From JBGPJM01 sp041485385 (lineage in GTDB: Bacteria > Planctomycetota > Phycisphaerae > Phycisphaerales > UBA1924), in NCBI GenBank assembly GCA_041485385.1, contig JBGPJM010000005.1, forward strand, positions 1 to 56,415: a DNA stretch of 56,415 bases, given 5' to 3'. A program made the position numbers and the translations under genes. Shown here in pieces: positions 23,899-32,540 of the stretch. The stretch's first letter is position 1. Each line of letters starts with the position of its first letter. Below the pieces are notes generated by a model. The model did not search any database, was not told where the DNA came from, and was given only the letters and a program-made list of their open reading frames with translations.

Positions 23899-24758
23899 AG
23901 GATTGGCTCGCCGCGGGGATCGACCCCGCGCGCTCGACGATCGTGCTGCAGACCGAGGTGCCCGCGATCGCCGAATTATCCTGGTTTTTTGCGATGCTCC
24001 TGCCCTTCAACAAGGTGATGCGCAACCCGACGTTGAAGACGGAGATCGAGTCCAAGGGGCTCGGCGACACGTACTCGTTCGGCTTCCCGATGTACGCGGT
24101 GGGCCAATGCGCCGACATCCTGGCCTTCCGGCCGGAGCTGGTGCCCGTGGGCGAAGACCAGGAAGCGCACATCGAGATGTGCCGCGACGTGGCCCTGAAG
24201 TTCAACCAGATGTACTGCGGCGTCGGCAACCGCGTGCCCCCCGAGGAGCACGTGAAGAACGGCGGGCTCTTCCCGGTGCCGAAGGCGAAGATCGGGCGCG
24301 TGGCCCGCCTTGTCGGCACCGACGGCAGGAACAAGATGAGCAAATCGCTGGGGAACGCGATCTTCCTATTCGACAGCGAAAAAGACGTGCAGAAGAAGGT
24401 GAACCGGATCACGACCGGAAGGCAGTCGCCGACGGACCCGGGGGACGCGAATAACGTGCTGATGCAGTACGTTGATGCGTTTGTTGGTGGGGAGCGTGCG
24501 GCGGAACTGAAAGATCGCTACGCACGCGGCGACAACATCGGCGACGGGCACATCAAGGCCGAGCTTGGAGAAGCGATCAACAGGCTGATCGAGCCGATGC
24601 GGAAGCGCCGGGCGGAGCTGGAGGGGCCGCGGGGCGATGAGACGGCGATCGACGTGATCAAGAAGGGGACGGCCCGGGCGAACGTGATCGCGGAGGAGAC
24701 GCTGTACCTGGCGAAGCAGGCGATGAAGCTGGATTTCGGGCGGCGGCGGCTGGGGTAG
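23682..24758 (+). CDS. trpS: Tryptophanyl-tRNA synthetase
   Basis: 358 residues, close to the usual 330-350 for bacterial TrpRS. The class I signature is THTGLHLGHWVGSLEN (HLGH as the HIGH motif, residues 24-27) and the KMSKS loop is intact (GRNKMSKSLGN, about residue 217). The GEDQEAHIEMCRDVALKFN segment, typical of TrpRS substrate binding, and PTDPGDANNVL are also present. The enzyme charges tRNA-Trp in the cytoplasm. It starts at ATG 23682, 243 bases after the likely end of paralogue E. Those bases hold small GC hairpins but no T-box or trp leader that I recognise. A CACAGAG-type inverted repeat follows the stop. Confidence 0.95.
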   Translation: MPPQSPSSRPRILTGDTPTHTGLHLGHWVGSLENRVGLQDEYECYFLLANMHAFTTLADRPADIRAFTIGIVKDWLAAGIDPARSTIVLQTEVPAIAELSWFFAMLLPFNKVMRNPTLKTEIESKGLGDTYSFGFPMYAVGQCADILAFRPELVPVGEDQEAHIEMCRDVALKFNQMYCGVGNRVPPEEHVKNGGLFPVPKAKIGRVARLVGTDGRNKMSKSLGNAIFLFDSEKDVQKKVNRITTGRQSPTDPGDANNVLMQYVDAFVGGERAAELKDRYARGDNIGDGHIKAELGEAINRLIEPMRKRRAELEGPRGDETAIDVIKKGTARANVIAEETLYLAKQAMKLDFGRRRLG

Positions 24759-24761
24759 GCA

Positions 24762-24867
24762 TTACCACAGAGAGCACTGAGGAACACAGAGAAGAGAGGA
24801 ATGGGGGCTGGGCGAAAAGGTCACTTAGGCCCAGTCTTTTCCGTGTTCTCTGAGTCTCTGTGGTGAA
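24762..24867. repeat. CACAGAG-type inverted repeat element
   Basis: The left arm (TTACCACAGAGAGCACTGAG, GAACACAGAG, from 24762) and right arm (CCGTGTTCTCTGAGTCTCTG, TGGTGAA, 24841-24867) are imperfect reverse complements about 26 bases long, around a 50-base centre. The element lies just after the trpS stop and encodes the last residues of the leftward gene ending at 24821. Similar ACCACAGAG... repeats are scattered in many bacterial genomes. Confidence 0.75.
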
Positions 24868-27028
24868 GTTCGTTGAGCGCATCGGTGGCGAGGGAGTTGA
24901 TGTACGTGAGCAGCTTGGGGTCGTTCTGTGCGGCGTATTCCTCCTGGTAGCGGCAGATGGCGGCGAGGCGGGGCCGGAGGGGGATGAGCCAGCGGGAGTC
25001 GTCGCCGGGGGGAGGCGTGGCGGCGAGCTCGATGAGGACGGGGGCGCGGAGGATGCCGCGGGCCTTGGCGGCGCGCTCGAGCGCGGCGACGAGGCGGGCG
25101 AGGGCGAAGCGAGATTCGACTTCGTCGAGCGCCCTGGTGGATTGGCCCTTGTCGTCACCCTGGTCGAGCACGTCGGCGGTGGCGGCGGCGAGACGGTCGG
25201 GGAGGCCGGAGGCGGCGGCCGCGAGGGCCTGCGGCGAGAGCTCCCAGCCGGGCCAGGCCTGGATGGAGGATGCGCCGGGGTCCTGAAGGACGCGGCCGAG
25301 GGTCACGCCGTCGGCGAGCGCGCCGGCGAGGCGCCGCATGACGCGGAGGCGCGAGGCGGCCGCATGGATGGGCTCGGGCTTGTCGGGCTGGTCGGTCCAG
25401 GCCTTGAGCCATTCGTCCCGGGCGGCGTCGATCAGCGTGACCAGCTCGGCGGCGCGATCGCCGGTGAGCGGCTTGTATTCCGGGGCCGGCGCGCGGAGGT
25501 CGGCCTCACCCGGAAAAACAAGGAGAGATTCGAGGTCGGCGCCCAGCGAGCGCATCTTGTCCAGCGAGAAGTCGAGCGTGGCCGGCTTGAGGAAGCCCTG
25601 GCTGATACGGAGGATCTGGGCCGCGCCCTTGTTGTGTACCGGGCCGCCGGTGCGGCGGGTCTCCTCCAGCCAGCGCGAGGCCGACTGGACGGCTCGGAGA
25701 TCGTCGAGAGCCTGGCGCTGGGCGCCGATCGCGGTGATCACTGCCGGGTCGCTGGCGGGGTCGGTGGAGGCCTGGGTGTCGGCGACGCGGGCCAGGAGCG
25801 TGAGGAGGTCCTGGCGGGTCTCGTGGGTCCGGGCGTCCAGCACGCGCCAGGCGGGGCGGGCCTCGCGCGCGATCGAGGACTCGTCCCCGAGTGAGTCACG
25901 CCTGTGGATGAGCTCGAAGACTTGCACGACGGTGCGGAGGCGGGAATCCGGGCGCGGGGACGGGGAGCGCGGGGGCATGCCCTCGGGTGGCGGCGCCGGG
26001 GGCTCGATGGCGCCGGCGATCGCCTTGGCGCAAGCATCTCGGGCGGCCTGCTGTGGTTTGCCGCGGAGAGGCTCATCGTCGAGCAGGCGGACGGCCCGGC
26101 CGGCGATCGCCAGCACGCCGAGGCGGGCGGAGGCGGCGTCGCGGGCGACGGGGGATTCATCGGCGAGGAGGGGCGTGCACTCCTGGAACTCCGCGGCGAG
26201 TTTCTGGCGCAGATCGGGCGTGAGCCATTCGGGGGCGGCGAAGGCCGTGTCGCCCGCGGCGATCACCACCCGGCGGAGTTCGAGCGCGCCGGCCTTGTAG
26301 GCCCACCATTGCTCGGCCAGGTGCAGCACGGCGTCGGCTTCCGCGAGTTGCGCGGCGGTCTCCTGAGGGAGACCGGCGGCCACCCAGCGGGCGAGGTGGT
26401 CGCACATCGGGGTGGCGGCCGGCGCGGCGGGGGCGGGCGAGCCGATGGCCTCGACCCATCCGACGCGGGAGGGGTCGGTGCGCCACTCCGCGCCTTGCTG
26501 CGCCGGATCGGTGGCGGCGAACTCGGCGAGGATTGCGAGCGCATCGCGGAGGAAGCGGTCGAGGGCGCGCGGGTCGATGGGCACTCCCCCTTCGGATCCT
26601 GCTCCCGCGCCCCCGACCTGCGGCGAGCCGGCCGCGCCGAGGTCGCGCTCGAGCTGCGAGGCGATGGTGTCGACGTCGCCGGGGTGGGCGGCCGCGATGG
26701 AATCGACGAGGCGGTCGGCCTCGTCGATGCGGGAGAAGAGCGTGCGACCGGCGAGGATGTGGGGGGATCCGTGTTCGCCGGCGGTTTCGCCGGTCTGGAC
26801 GAGGGCCTGCGCCAGGCGGCGGAGGCCGAGCTTGATGCGGGCGGTCGCGCCGGCGGGGCCGGAGGGCGAGGCAGCGCGGGCCTGGAGCTCGGTGATGCTC
26901 GTTTCGATCTGCGCGACGAGCGCCAGCGCGGCCTTGCCCTCGCCGGCGGCGGGGGCGCCGGGCGAGTCGAGGTTGAGGAGCTGGGCGCCGGCGGGCGCGG
27001 GGAGGAGCGTAAGGAGCGAGATGGACAC
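24821..27028 (-). CDS. Large secreted hypothetical protein
   Basis: About 735 residues. The only plausible start in frame near the hydrophobic N-terminus is GTG 27028 (SISLLTLLPAPAGAQLLNL), which gives a short signal peptide cut near AGAQ; no clear Shine-Dalgarno is seen. The frame continues upstream to 27523, but that part overlaps the glycosyltransferase gene. The body is long, Ala/Leu-rich and mostly helical (TARIKLGLRRLAQALVQTGE, ELVTLIDAARDEWLKAW, ESRFALARLVAALERAA), with no recognised domain. The end (NSLATDALNEL then HHRDSENTEKTGPK) is coded by one arm of the CACAGAG repeat, so the native C-terminus was probably altered. It is last in the truA operon, 85 bases after the glycosyltransferase. 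Confidence 0.75.
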   Translation of the reverse strand: MSISLLTLLPAPAGAQLLNLDSPGAPAAGEGKAALALVAQIETSITELQARAASPSGPAGATARIKLGLRRLAQALVQTGETAGEHGSPHILAGRTLFSRIDEADRLVDSIAAAHPGDVDTIASQLERDLGAAGSPQVGGAGAGSEGGVPIDPRALDRFLRDALAILAEFAATDPAQQGAEWRTDPSRVGWVEAIGSPAPAAPAATPMCDHLARWVAAGLPQETAAQLAEADAVLHLAEQWWAYKAGALELRRVVIAAGDTAFAAPEWLTPDLRQKLAAEFQECTPLLADESPVARDAASARLGVLAIAGRAVRLLDDEPLRGKPQQAARDACAKAIAGAIEPPAPPPEGMPPRSPSPRPDSRLRTVVQVFELIHRRDSLGDESSIAREARPAWRVLDARTHETRQDLLTLLARVADTQASTDPASDPAVITAIGAQRQALDDLRAVQSASRWLEETRRTGGPVHNKGAAQILRISQGFLKPATLDFSLDKMRSLGADLESLLVFPGEADLRAPAPEYKPLTGDRAAELVTLIDAARDEWLKAWTDQPDKPEPIHAAASRLRVMRRLAGALADGVTLGRVLQDPGASSIQAWPGWELSPQALAAAASGLPDRLAAATADVLDQGDDKGQSTRALDEVESRFALARLVAALERAAKARGILRAPVLIELAATPPPGDDSRWLIPLRPRLAAICRYQEEYAAQNDPKLLTYINSLATDALNELHHRDSENTEKTGPK

Positions 27029-27113
27029 GAATGCGACGATTGTCCGAGGTCGGTGGATGGCCGAGGGCGAGCTCGTGTTCGCGTGCCTCCGCCGGCATTG
27101 ACCCGAGGACGCG

Positions 27114-28352
27114 TCAGTGGCACGTCTTGGAGAGTTCCAAGGCACGGGCATAGACCTTCTCAAGCTCATCCACCATTGTTTGCGCACTGAAGCGGTGGCG
27201 GCAGTCCTCCCGGCCGCGGAGGGCCATTTCCTGACGCTCCCGGGGGTGCTCGGCGAGCCAGACGATGGCCTGGCGGAGGGCGGCGCGGTCGCCGGCGGGG
27301 ACGAGGCGGCCGGTGAGCATGTCGCGGCAGACCTCGCCGGTGCCGTCAACGTCGTAGGCGACGGGGCAGACCGAGCAGAGGAGGGCCTGGGGAACTGTGC
27401 GGGGGAGGCCCTCGCGGTAGCTGGGGTGGGCGAGGACATCCATGGCGCGGATGAGGCCCGGGACGCCGCCCTGGCCGGACGGCGGCACGAGGCCGGTGGT
27501 GATGACCTGGCCCGTGAGGCCAAGGTCGTTCACGCGGGCGAGGAGGCGGTCGCGCCACCAGCCGTCGCCGACCCAGAGCAGCCTCCAGTCGGGGTGCTTC
27601 TTGAGGTCATCGCCGAGGGCGTCGAGGAGGTCGTCGTGGCCCTTGTGCTGGGCGAGACGGGCGACGGTGCCGATGACGAAGTCGTTCTCACGGAGGCTGA
27701 GGCGGGCGCGGACCTCGGCGCGCGATTCGCCGGGGGCCGGGGTGAGGAACGCCTCGGTCTCCATGCCGGAGTTGACGGTGGTGTACTGCTCGGGGCGACC
27801 GATGCCGCGGCGGAGGAACTCGCGGGTCATCGCATCGGCGACGGAGATGATGGTGTGGCAGCGGCGTGCGGCGAATCGCTCGGCGTGGGTGTAGCGGAGG
27901 TTGTTGAGGCGGACCTTGGCCTGGTGGAGCGGGCCGCCCTCGACGGGCATGAAGGGGGGGCCGTGGATGGTGTGGAGGACGGCCCAGAGGCGGCCGGCCG
28001 TTCCTTCGTTCCACGCCGCGGCGCGCCCCAGGATTCCGGCCTTTGAGGAATGTGTGTGCACGACGTCGGGCTTGAGCCTGGCGAGGAGCGCCCTCAGCTC
28101 GCGGTAGCACCTGAGGTCGGCGATTGGGCTGACCTCGCGGATAAGGTGCGGGACAACGTGGGTGGTGATGGCGCGGCCATCGGGCGTGCGGAAGGACCGG
28201 ACGCGCTCGAGGAGGGAGCCCTCGGGGCCGTAGATGGGGCCGAAGGCGAGGTGGACCTCGTGGCCGCGGCGCGCCTGGCCCTCGCAGGAGAGGACGGTGT
28301 TCTCCTGGGAGCCGCCGAGGATTAAGCGGGTTGAGATGTGGAGGATTCGCAT
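27114..28352 (-). CDS. GT4-family glycosyltransferase
   Basis: 412 residues from ATG 28352. The N-terminal Rossmann half starts MRILHISTRLILGGSQENTV and includes LKPDVVHTHSSKAGILGRAA. The C-terminal half has IGTVARLAQHKGHDDLLDAL, WRLLWVGDGWWRDRLLARV and the nucleotide-sugar site MDVLAHPSYREGLPRTVPQA, the E(x7)E-like GT4 region. Such enzymes add sugars to lipid carriers or surface polysaccharides. It overlaps the preceding zinc-ribbon gene by 31 bases. The acceptor cannot be told; no Wzx or Wzy gene is nearby. The long N-terminal extension of the frame (to 28640) is antisense or overlapping sequence and was excluded. Confidence 0.92.
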   Translation of the reverse strand: MRILHISTRLILGGSQENTVLSCEGQARRGHEVHLAFGPIYGPEGSLLERVRSFRTPDGRAITTHVVPHLIREVSPIADLRCYRELRALLARLKPDVVHTHSSKAGILGRAAAWNEGTAGRLWAVLHTIHGPPFMPVEGGPLHQAKVRLNNLRYTHAERFAARRCHTIISVADAMTREFLRRGIGRPEQYTTVNSGMETEAFLTPAPGESRAEVRARLSLRENDFVIGTVARLAQHKGHDDLLDALGDDLKKHPDWRLLWVGDGWWRDRLLARVNDLGLTGQVITTGLVPPSGQGGVPGLIRAMDVLAHPSYREGLPRTVPQALLCSVCPVAYDVDGTGEVCRDMLTGRLVPAGDRAALRQAIVWLAEHPRERQEMALRGREDCRHRFSAQTMVDELEKVYARALELSKTCH

Positions 28353-28822
28353 CGAGTGGGGACAAGCGTACCGCACTCGGGGCAGCGGTCGCTGCGCAGG
28401 TTGCGCAGGTCGTACCCGCACTTCGGGCACGATCCGGGCGGTCGGGTGCGTTTCGCTCGCCACGCGATGCCCGCGATCGCCGTGCAAGGCAGGAGCGGAA
28501 GCCAAATCGGGATCGTGACGCCGCTCCTTCCGGGGAGGCGAGTAATAGAAGGCCACCACCTGAACCTCCAGGGTTTTCCCCTGAACACCGGGTCCCATCT
28601 GGTGTTCAGCGAAGTCTCGCTCGGCACTGGTGAGCCCCAATTGGTTCGATGGAGGGCAATGGCGCCGTTGCCGACAAAGAACTGATCAAACACTCCGGTC
28701 TGAGACGCCGCGCGGTGGCTAAGCATGAGGAAGATGCTGAGGGTGCAGACAACGGCAAGCAGCATGCTCAGTGTTGCGAAGACCCAGAAGACCCATCTCC
28801 AGATGGTTTGGCCCTGCCTCAT
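28322..28822 (-). CDS. Membrane protein with C-terminal zinc ribbon
   Basis: 166 residues. ATG 28822 overlaps the truA stop (ATGA); another ATG eight codons earlier is less likely. TM1 is WRWVFWVFATLSMLLAVVCT and TM2 is around IPIWLPLLPCTAIAGIAW. The C-terminus carries the planctomycete ribbon CPKCGYDLRNLRSDRCPECG. The same ribbon class, in a TM-ribbon-TM order, occurs in the HEAT paralogues at 13-23 kb. The central 70 residues (WRFRWWPSITRLPGRSG) are probably outside the cytoplasm. Function unknown. Confidence 0.75.
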   Translation of the reverse strand: MRQGQTIWRWVFWVFATLSMLLAVVCTLSIFLMLSHRAASQTGVFDQFFVGNGAIALHRTNWGSPVPSETSLNTRWDPVFRGKPWRFRWWPSITRLPGRSGVTIPIWLPLLPCTAIAGIAWRAKRTRPPGSCPKCGYDLRNLRSDRCPECGTLVPTRCESSTSQPA

Positions 28823-29715
28823 CTGGGCCTCTCGTATCTGATCCATTCCAGACACAGCCCTGTAGGCGGGAGCGTCGGTCCGGCGGCGCGACGGTTGCGG
28901 GTCTCCAGCGCGCGGGCGACATCCGTGGCGGACAGCCGCCCGCGACCTACTTCGAGGAGGGTGCCGGCGATGATGCGGACCATGTTCCAGAGGAAGCCGG
29001 AGCCGGCGATGTCGATGCGGTAGCGAAGGGAACCGTCCTCGAGCGTGCGCTCGATGACGGCGAGGGAGTGGACGGTGCGGATGGTGGTGGCGCGGTTGTG
29101 GCCGGCGGCGGCGAAGGCCGCAAAGTCGTGCTCGCCGACGAGCAGGGCGGCGGCCTCGTTCATGCGGGCGGCGTCGAGTGGGGTGAAGACCTGCTGGACG
29201 TAGCGGCGGTCCCACAGAGGGGGGAGGCCGCGGGGGGAGAAGTGGAGGGTGTAGGAATAGGCCTTGGCTGTGCAGTCGACGATGGGGTCGAAGGAATCGG
29301 GGACGGCGTCGGCGACCATGACGACGACATCGCCCGGGAGGCGGGAGTTGACGGCGCGGAGGAGGCGGTCGGTGCCGCGGGAGATGGGCCAGCCGCCGTG
29401 GTGGCGAGGGGAGGGGATCGCTTCGTCACCGGGAGGTGCCGAGGGCTCGTCGGTCTGGCCATCGGAGCAGGTGAAGGCGGCGACCTGGGCGCGGGCGTGG
29501 ACGCCGGCGTCGGTGCGGCTGGCGCCGGAGATGATGACGGGCTCGCGGACGATCCCGCGGACGGCCCGCTGGAGGACGTCCTGGACGGTGCGGAGGACGA
29601 CGCGCGGGCGGGCCTCGCCCAGGGCAGGGTCGCTCGACGGGTCGGGAGGCTCCTGCTTCTGCCACCCGTGGAAGTCGGTGCCGTCGTAGGCGATGGTGAG
29701 CTTGTAGCGGGGCAC
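28819..29715 (-). CDS. truA: tRNA pseudouridine(38-40) synthase TruA
   Basis: 298 residues. It starts MPRYKLTIAYDGTDFHGWQK, has the catalytic Asp69 in GASRTDAGVHARAQVAAF, and ends with the family segments GEHDFAAFAAAGH and AGSGFLWNMVRIIAGTLLEV. It modifies uridines in the anticodon arm of tRNAs. There is a loop insertion around residues 20-40 (QEPPDPSSDPALGEARPR) and another near 85-105, making it longer than the E. coli enzyme (270). It is second gene of a leftward operon and coupled to the zinc-ribbon gene. Confidence 0.95.
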   Translation of the reverse strand: MPRYKLTIAYDGTDFHGWQKQEPPDPSSDPALGEARPRVVLRTVQDVLQRAVRGIVREPVIISGASRTDAGVHARAQVAAFTCSDGQTDEPSAPPGDEAIPSPRHHGGWPISRGTDRLLRAVNSRLPGDVVVMVADAVPDSFDPIVDCTAKAYSYTLHFSPRGLPPLWDRRYVQQVFTPLDAARMNEAAALLVGEHDFAAFAAAGHNRATTIRTVHSLAVIERTLEDGSLRYRIDIAGSGFLWNMVRIIAGTLLEVGRGRLSATDVARALETRNRRAAGPTLPPTGLCLEWIRYERPR

Positions 29716-29748
29716 GGGCGATGTGGGATGTGAGGAGGGGAGGGAAGA

Positions 29749-29940
29749 TCAGGCGCTGGGGTCTGGGGGGGTGGTGCGGATGATGTGGACCTCTTCCTCC
29801 ACTGGTGGTTTCTTCTGCGACCGGCCGAGTTCGTCCCTGTAGGGAGCGTGCTTGGCGGCGAGCTTCCACCAGCCCAGCGCGGCGAGCGAACCGCCGATAA
29901 GCACCATCAGGATGACCGCGATGATGATGGGGAAATCCAT
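29749..29940 (-). CDS. Small single-TM membrane protein
   Basis: 63 residues from ATG 29940. One N-terminal TM helix (IIIAVILMVLIGGSLAALGW) and a charged cytoplasmic tail (KKPPVEEEVHIIRTTPPDPS). It lies 33 bases before truA on the same strand and is probably first in that operon. No family recognised. Confidence 0.6.
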   Translation of the reverse strand: MDFPIIIAVILMVLIGGSLAALGWWKLAAKHAPYRDELGRSQKKPPVEEEVHIIRTTPPDPSA

Positions 29941-29987
29941 GCGGGAGACTCTAGCTAGTGAGGGTGGAAGAGGGGGAAGAACGGGAA

Positions 29988-30025
29988 GGCATCAAGGCAG
30001 GAGGCATCAAGACATCAAGTCAGGA
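29988..30025 (+). repeat. GGCATCAAG-type degenerate tandem repeat
   Basis: GGCATCAAGGCAGGAGGCAT then CAAGACATCAAGTCAGGA: a CATCAAG core repeated three times, intergenic, between the small TM gene and the GH127 stop. Confidence 0.6.
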
Positions 30026-30027
30026 GT

Positions 30028-32445
30028 TCACTCAACGCGCCATTCGAGGATGCCGCTAGAGGCACCGTCCTGCAGCTTGACCTCGAGGCGGAGGCCGGTC
30101 GTCTCGATGGGCCGGAAGCTGACGCGGTTAAAGGTGTCGGGCTTGATGCCGCCGGGATGAGCGGATTTGGCCTCGAGCCAGTCGTCGCCGAGGCGGTAGA
30201 GGACGCGCCAAGAAGCGGGGACTTTGCACCCGCCGCCGGCGGCGCTGTCGTCGAACCAGTAGACATCGACGGTGGAGACGCGCCGCGGGGAGGTGAAGTC
30301 GTACTGGACCCACTCGTCGGGGCGTCCGTCTCCCTTGCGGGGCCACCAGGTGAAGCGGGGGATGCTGCCATCGGCGGAGGAGGTCGGTTCGAGGCGGTCG
30401 TACAGGCCCGCGAGCGTGTCGCCCTGGAAACAGTGGGAGGCGGTGGGCTTGATGGTGGGGTCGAGGGGACGCTCGGCGAGGCTCTCGCTCTCGGGGAGCC
30501 AGACGAGCATCTCCCCTGCCCCCCCGTCGCGGTTGTCCCAGGCGAAGTAGGGGATGGCGGTGAACTCGACGGGGCGGGCGCGAGCGGGGCGGTAGAGGCG
30601 GTGGTTCCAGTCGGCGTCGGCGGGTTCGGTGCAGAAGGCGCGGCCGCGGAGCGTCGTGACGCCGCCGAGGAGATCCTTGCGGAAGTCGGCGGAGATTGGG
30701 GCTTCGGGCGGAAGGATGAGGGCGCGGACATGGCCCTCGAGGGCGCGATCGTCGTTGTCGGCGGATTCGAGGCAGTAGACGATGGGTCCGCGCTGGAGGG
30801 CGATGCGCCCCTGGTTGGCCTTCACCTCGGGGTGGGCGGCGATGCGCTCGATGGGCATGGGGAGGTTGAGCTCGATGACGTCGCCGGGCTTCCAGGCGCG
30901 GCGGAGGTGGAGGTAGCCGCGCTCGGGCTCGGCCTTGAGGCGATCGCCGTTGATGGCGACAGTGACCTCGGAGGGGTTGTCGACCCAGCCGGGAACGCGG
31001 AGACAGATCTCGATGGGGTCGCTTTGGTGAACGGGACCGTTGGGCTCGACGGTGAGGCGGACGAGCCCCTGCCAGGGGTAATCGGTCTCCTGGGTAAGTC
31101 GGACGCGGAGGTTCTTGATCTTCAGGTCGGCGGTGCCGGCGCTGTAGAGGTTGACGTAGATGGCGTCGCCCGCTTCCGACTGGGCGTACATGTAGCCGCC
31201 GAGGGTGGCGATGAGTCGGAGGAAGTTGGGGGGGCAGCAGGCGCAGGCGAACCAATCCTGGCGGTGGTGGTTACCGCGGCTGGCGAGGGGGTTGACGTAG
31301 AAGAACCGGCGGCCGTCGAGGGAGACGCCGGACATGACGCCGTTGTAGAGGGCACGCTCCATGACATCGGCGTATTTGGCGTCGGCGTGGAGGAGAGTGA
31401 GTCGGTGGCTCCAGAAGACCAGGCCGATGGCGGCGCAGGTCTCGGCGTAGGCGGTGTCGTTGGGGAGGTCGTAGGCGGTGGTGAAGCCCTCGTTGGAAGC
31501 GGAGGGGCCGATGCCGCCGGTAATGTACATCTTGCGGGTGGTGAGGTCGTCCCAGACGCGCTCCATGGCGTCGATAAAGCCCTGGTCGCCGGTGCGCATG
31601 GCCAGATCGGCGACGGCGGAATAGAGGTACATGGCGCGGACGGCGTGGCCGACGACGTGGTCCTGCTCGCGGACGGGGACCTGGTCCTGGCAATACTCGC
31701 CGAAGGTCTCGCGCTGTGTGGAATCGCCGCGGAGGTCGATGAAATGCTGGGCGAGGCGGAAGTACTTCTGGTCGCCGGTAAGGTCGGCGAGTTTGATCAG
31801 GGCGAGCTCGATCTCCTCGTGGCCGCAGACGCCCTTCCTGGCGCCTTCGTGGGGGCCGAAGACCGAGTCGATGTGGTCGGCGAGCCTGGTGGCGACATCG
31901 AGGAGGGAGCGTTTGCCGGTGGCACGGTTGTGGGCGACGGCGGCCTCGATGAGGTGGCCGGCGCAGTAGAGCTCGTGCATGTCCTTCAGGTTGGTCCAGC
32001 GGCTGTCCGTGCCGCCCTGTTCGCCGAGCTGGTAATAGGTGTAGAGGTAGCCGTCGGGCTGCTGGGCCTTGGCGATGAGCTGGATGATCTGGTCGAGGCG
32101 CTGGTCGAGGGCGGGGTCGTGGGTCTGGGCGAGGATGTCGGAGGCGCCCTCGACGGCCTTGTAGACGTCGGAGTCGTTGAAGAAGTAGCCCTCGTGCTTG
32201 CCGCCCTTGGGCGCGCCGGGGGCGGCCTTGGCGAAGTTGTCGAGGCGGCCGGTGATCTCGCACTGGTGGAGGTTCTGCTCGAGCGTGCCGGTGGCGTTGG
32301 CGGCTTGGCGCTGCGCGAGGAGGCCGCCGGTGAGCTGGACGCTGGAGAAGGGGACCGCCCTGAGAGGCTTCGGGTCGGCGTGGTCACCCGGGTTGGTGGC
32401 CGCGGTCAGGATGGTCGCCATCGCCGCCAAGGTGTGCGCAAGCAT
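30028..32445 (-). CDS. GH127 beta-L-arabinofuranosidase-type glycoside hydrolase
   Basis: 805 residues; GGAGGG lies eight bases before ATG 32445. A weak signal peptide (MLAHTLAAMATILTAATNPG) precedes the alpha/alpha-barrel. The zinc-thiolate site of GH127 is complete: E335 and C337 in AYAETCAAIG, and C403/C404 in ACACCPPNFLR, the last Cys being the nucleophile (compare E338, C340, C417, C418 of the Bifidobacterium enzyme HypBA1). Beta-sandwich domains follow, and the last ~150 residues (DEWVQYDFTSPRRVSTVDVY, LEVKLQDGASSGILEW) look like an F5/8 discoidin-type carbohydrate-binding domain. It probably releases beta-L-arabinofuranose or a related sugar from plant or algal glycans, outside or in the periplasm. 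The next upstream gene on this strand is the DapB-like oxidoreductase. Confidence 0.93.
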   Translation of the reverse strand: MLAHTLAAMATILTAATNPGDHADPKPLRAVPFSSVQLTGGLLAQRQAANATGTLEQNLHQCEITGRLDNFAKAAPGAPKGGKHEGYFFNDSDVYKAVEGASDILAQTHDPALDQRLDQIIQLIAKAQQPDGYLYTYYQLGEQGGTDSRWTNLKDMHELYCAGHLIEAAVAHNRATGKRSLLDVATRLADHIDSVFGPHEGARKGVCGHEEIELALIKLADLTGDQKYFRLAQHFIDLRGDSTQRETFGEYCQDQVPVREQDHVVGHAVRAMYLYSAVADLAMRTGDQGFIDAMERVWDDLTTRKMYITGGIGPSASNEGFTTAYDLPNDTAYAETCAAIGLVFWSHRLTLLHADAKYADVMERALYNGVMSGVSLDGRRFFYVNPLASRGNHHRQDWFACACCPPNFLRLIATLGGYMYAQSEAGDAIYVNLYSAGTADLKIKNLRVRLTQETDYPWQGLVRLTVEPNGPVHQSDPIEICLRVPGWVDNPSEVTVAINGDRLKAEPERGYLHLRRAWKPGDVIELNLPMPIERIAAHPEVKANQGRIALQRGPIVYCLESADNDDRALEGHVRALILPPEAPISADFRKDLLGGVTTLRGRAFCTEPADADWNHRLYRPARARPVEFTAIPYFAWDNRDGGAGEMLVWLPESESLAERPLDPTIKPTASHCFQGDTLAGLYDRLEPTSSADGSIPRFTWWPRKGDGRPDEWVQYDFTSPRRVSTVDVYWFDDSAAGGGCKVPASWRVLYRLGDDWLEAKSAHPGGIKPDTFNRVSFRPIETTGLRLEVKLQDGASSGILEWRVE

Positions 32446-32540
32446 GCCGCTGGCCCTCCGTGTGAGTCCCCGCGAAGCTGAGCATATCCATGGGGACGGA
32501 TTTCAACGCGAAGGCTGCGACGAGCTCGAACGAAACAGGG

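Noticed and set aside
30157..32481. 774-codon Gly/Val-rich open frame on the + strand
   Set aside because: Exactly antisense to the GH127 gene, whose active site is intact.
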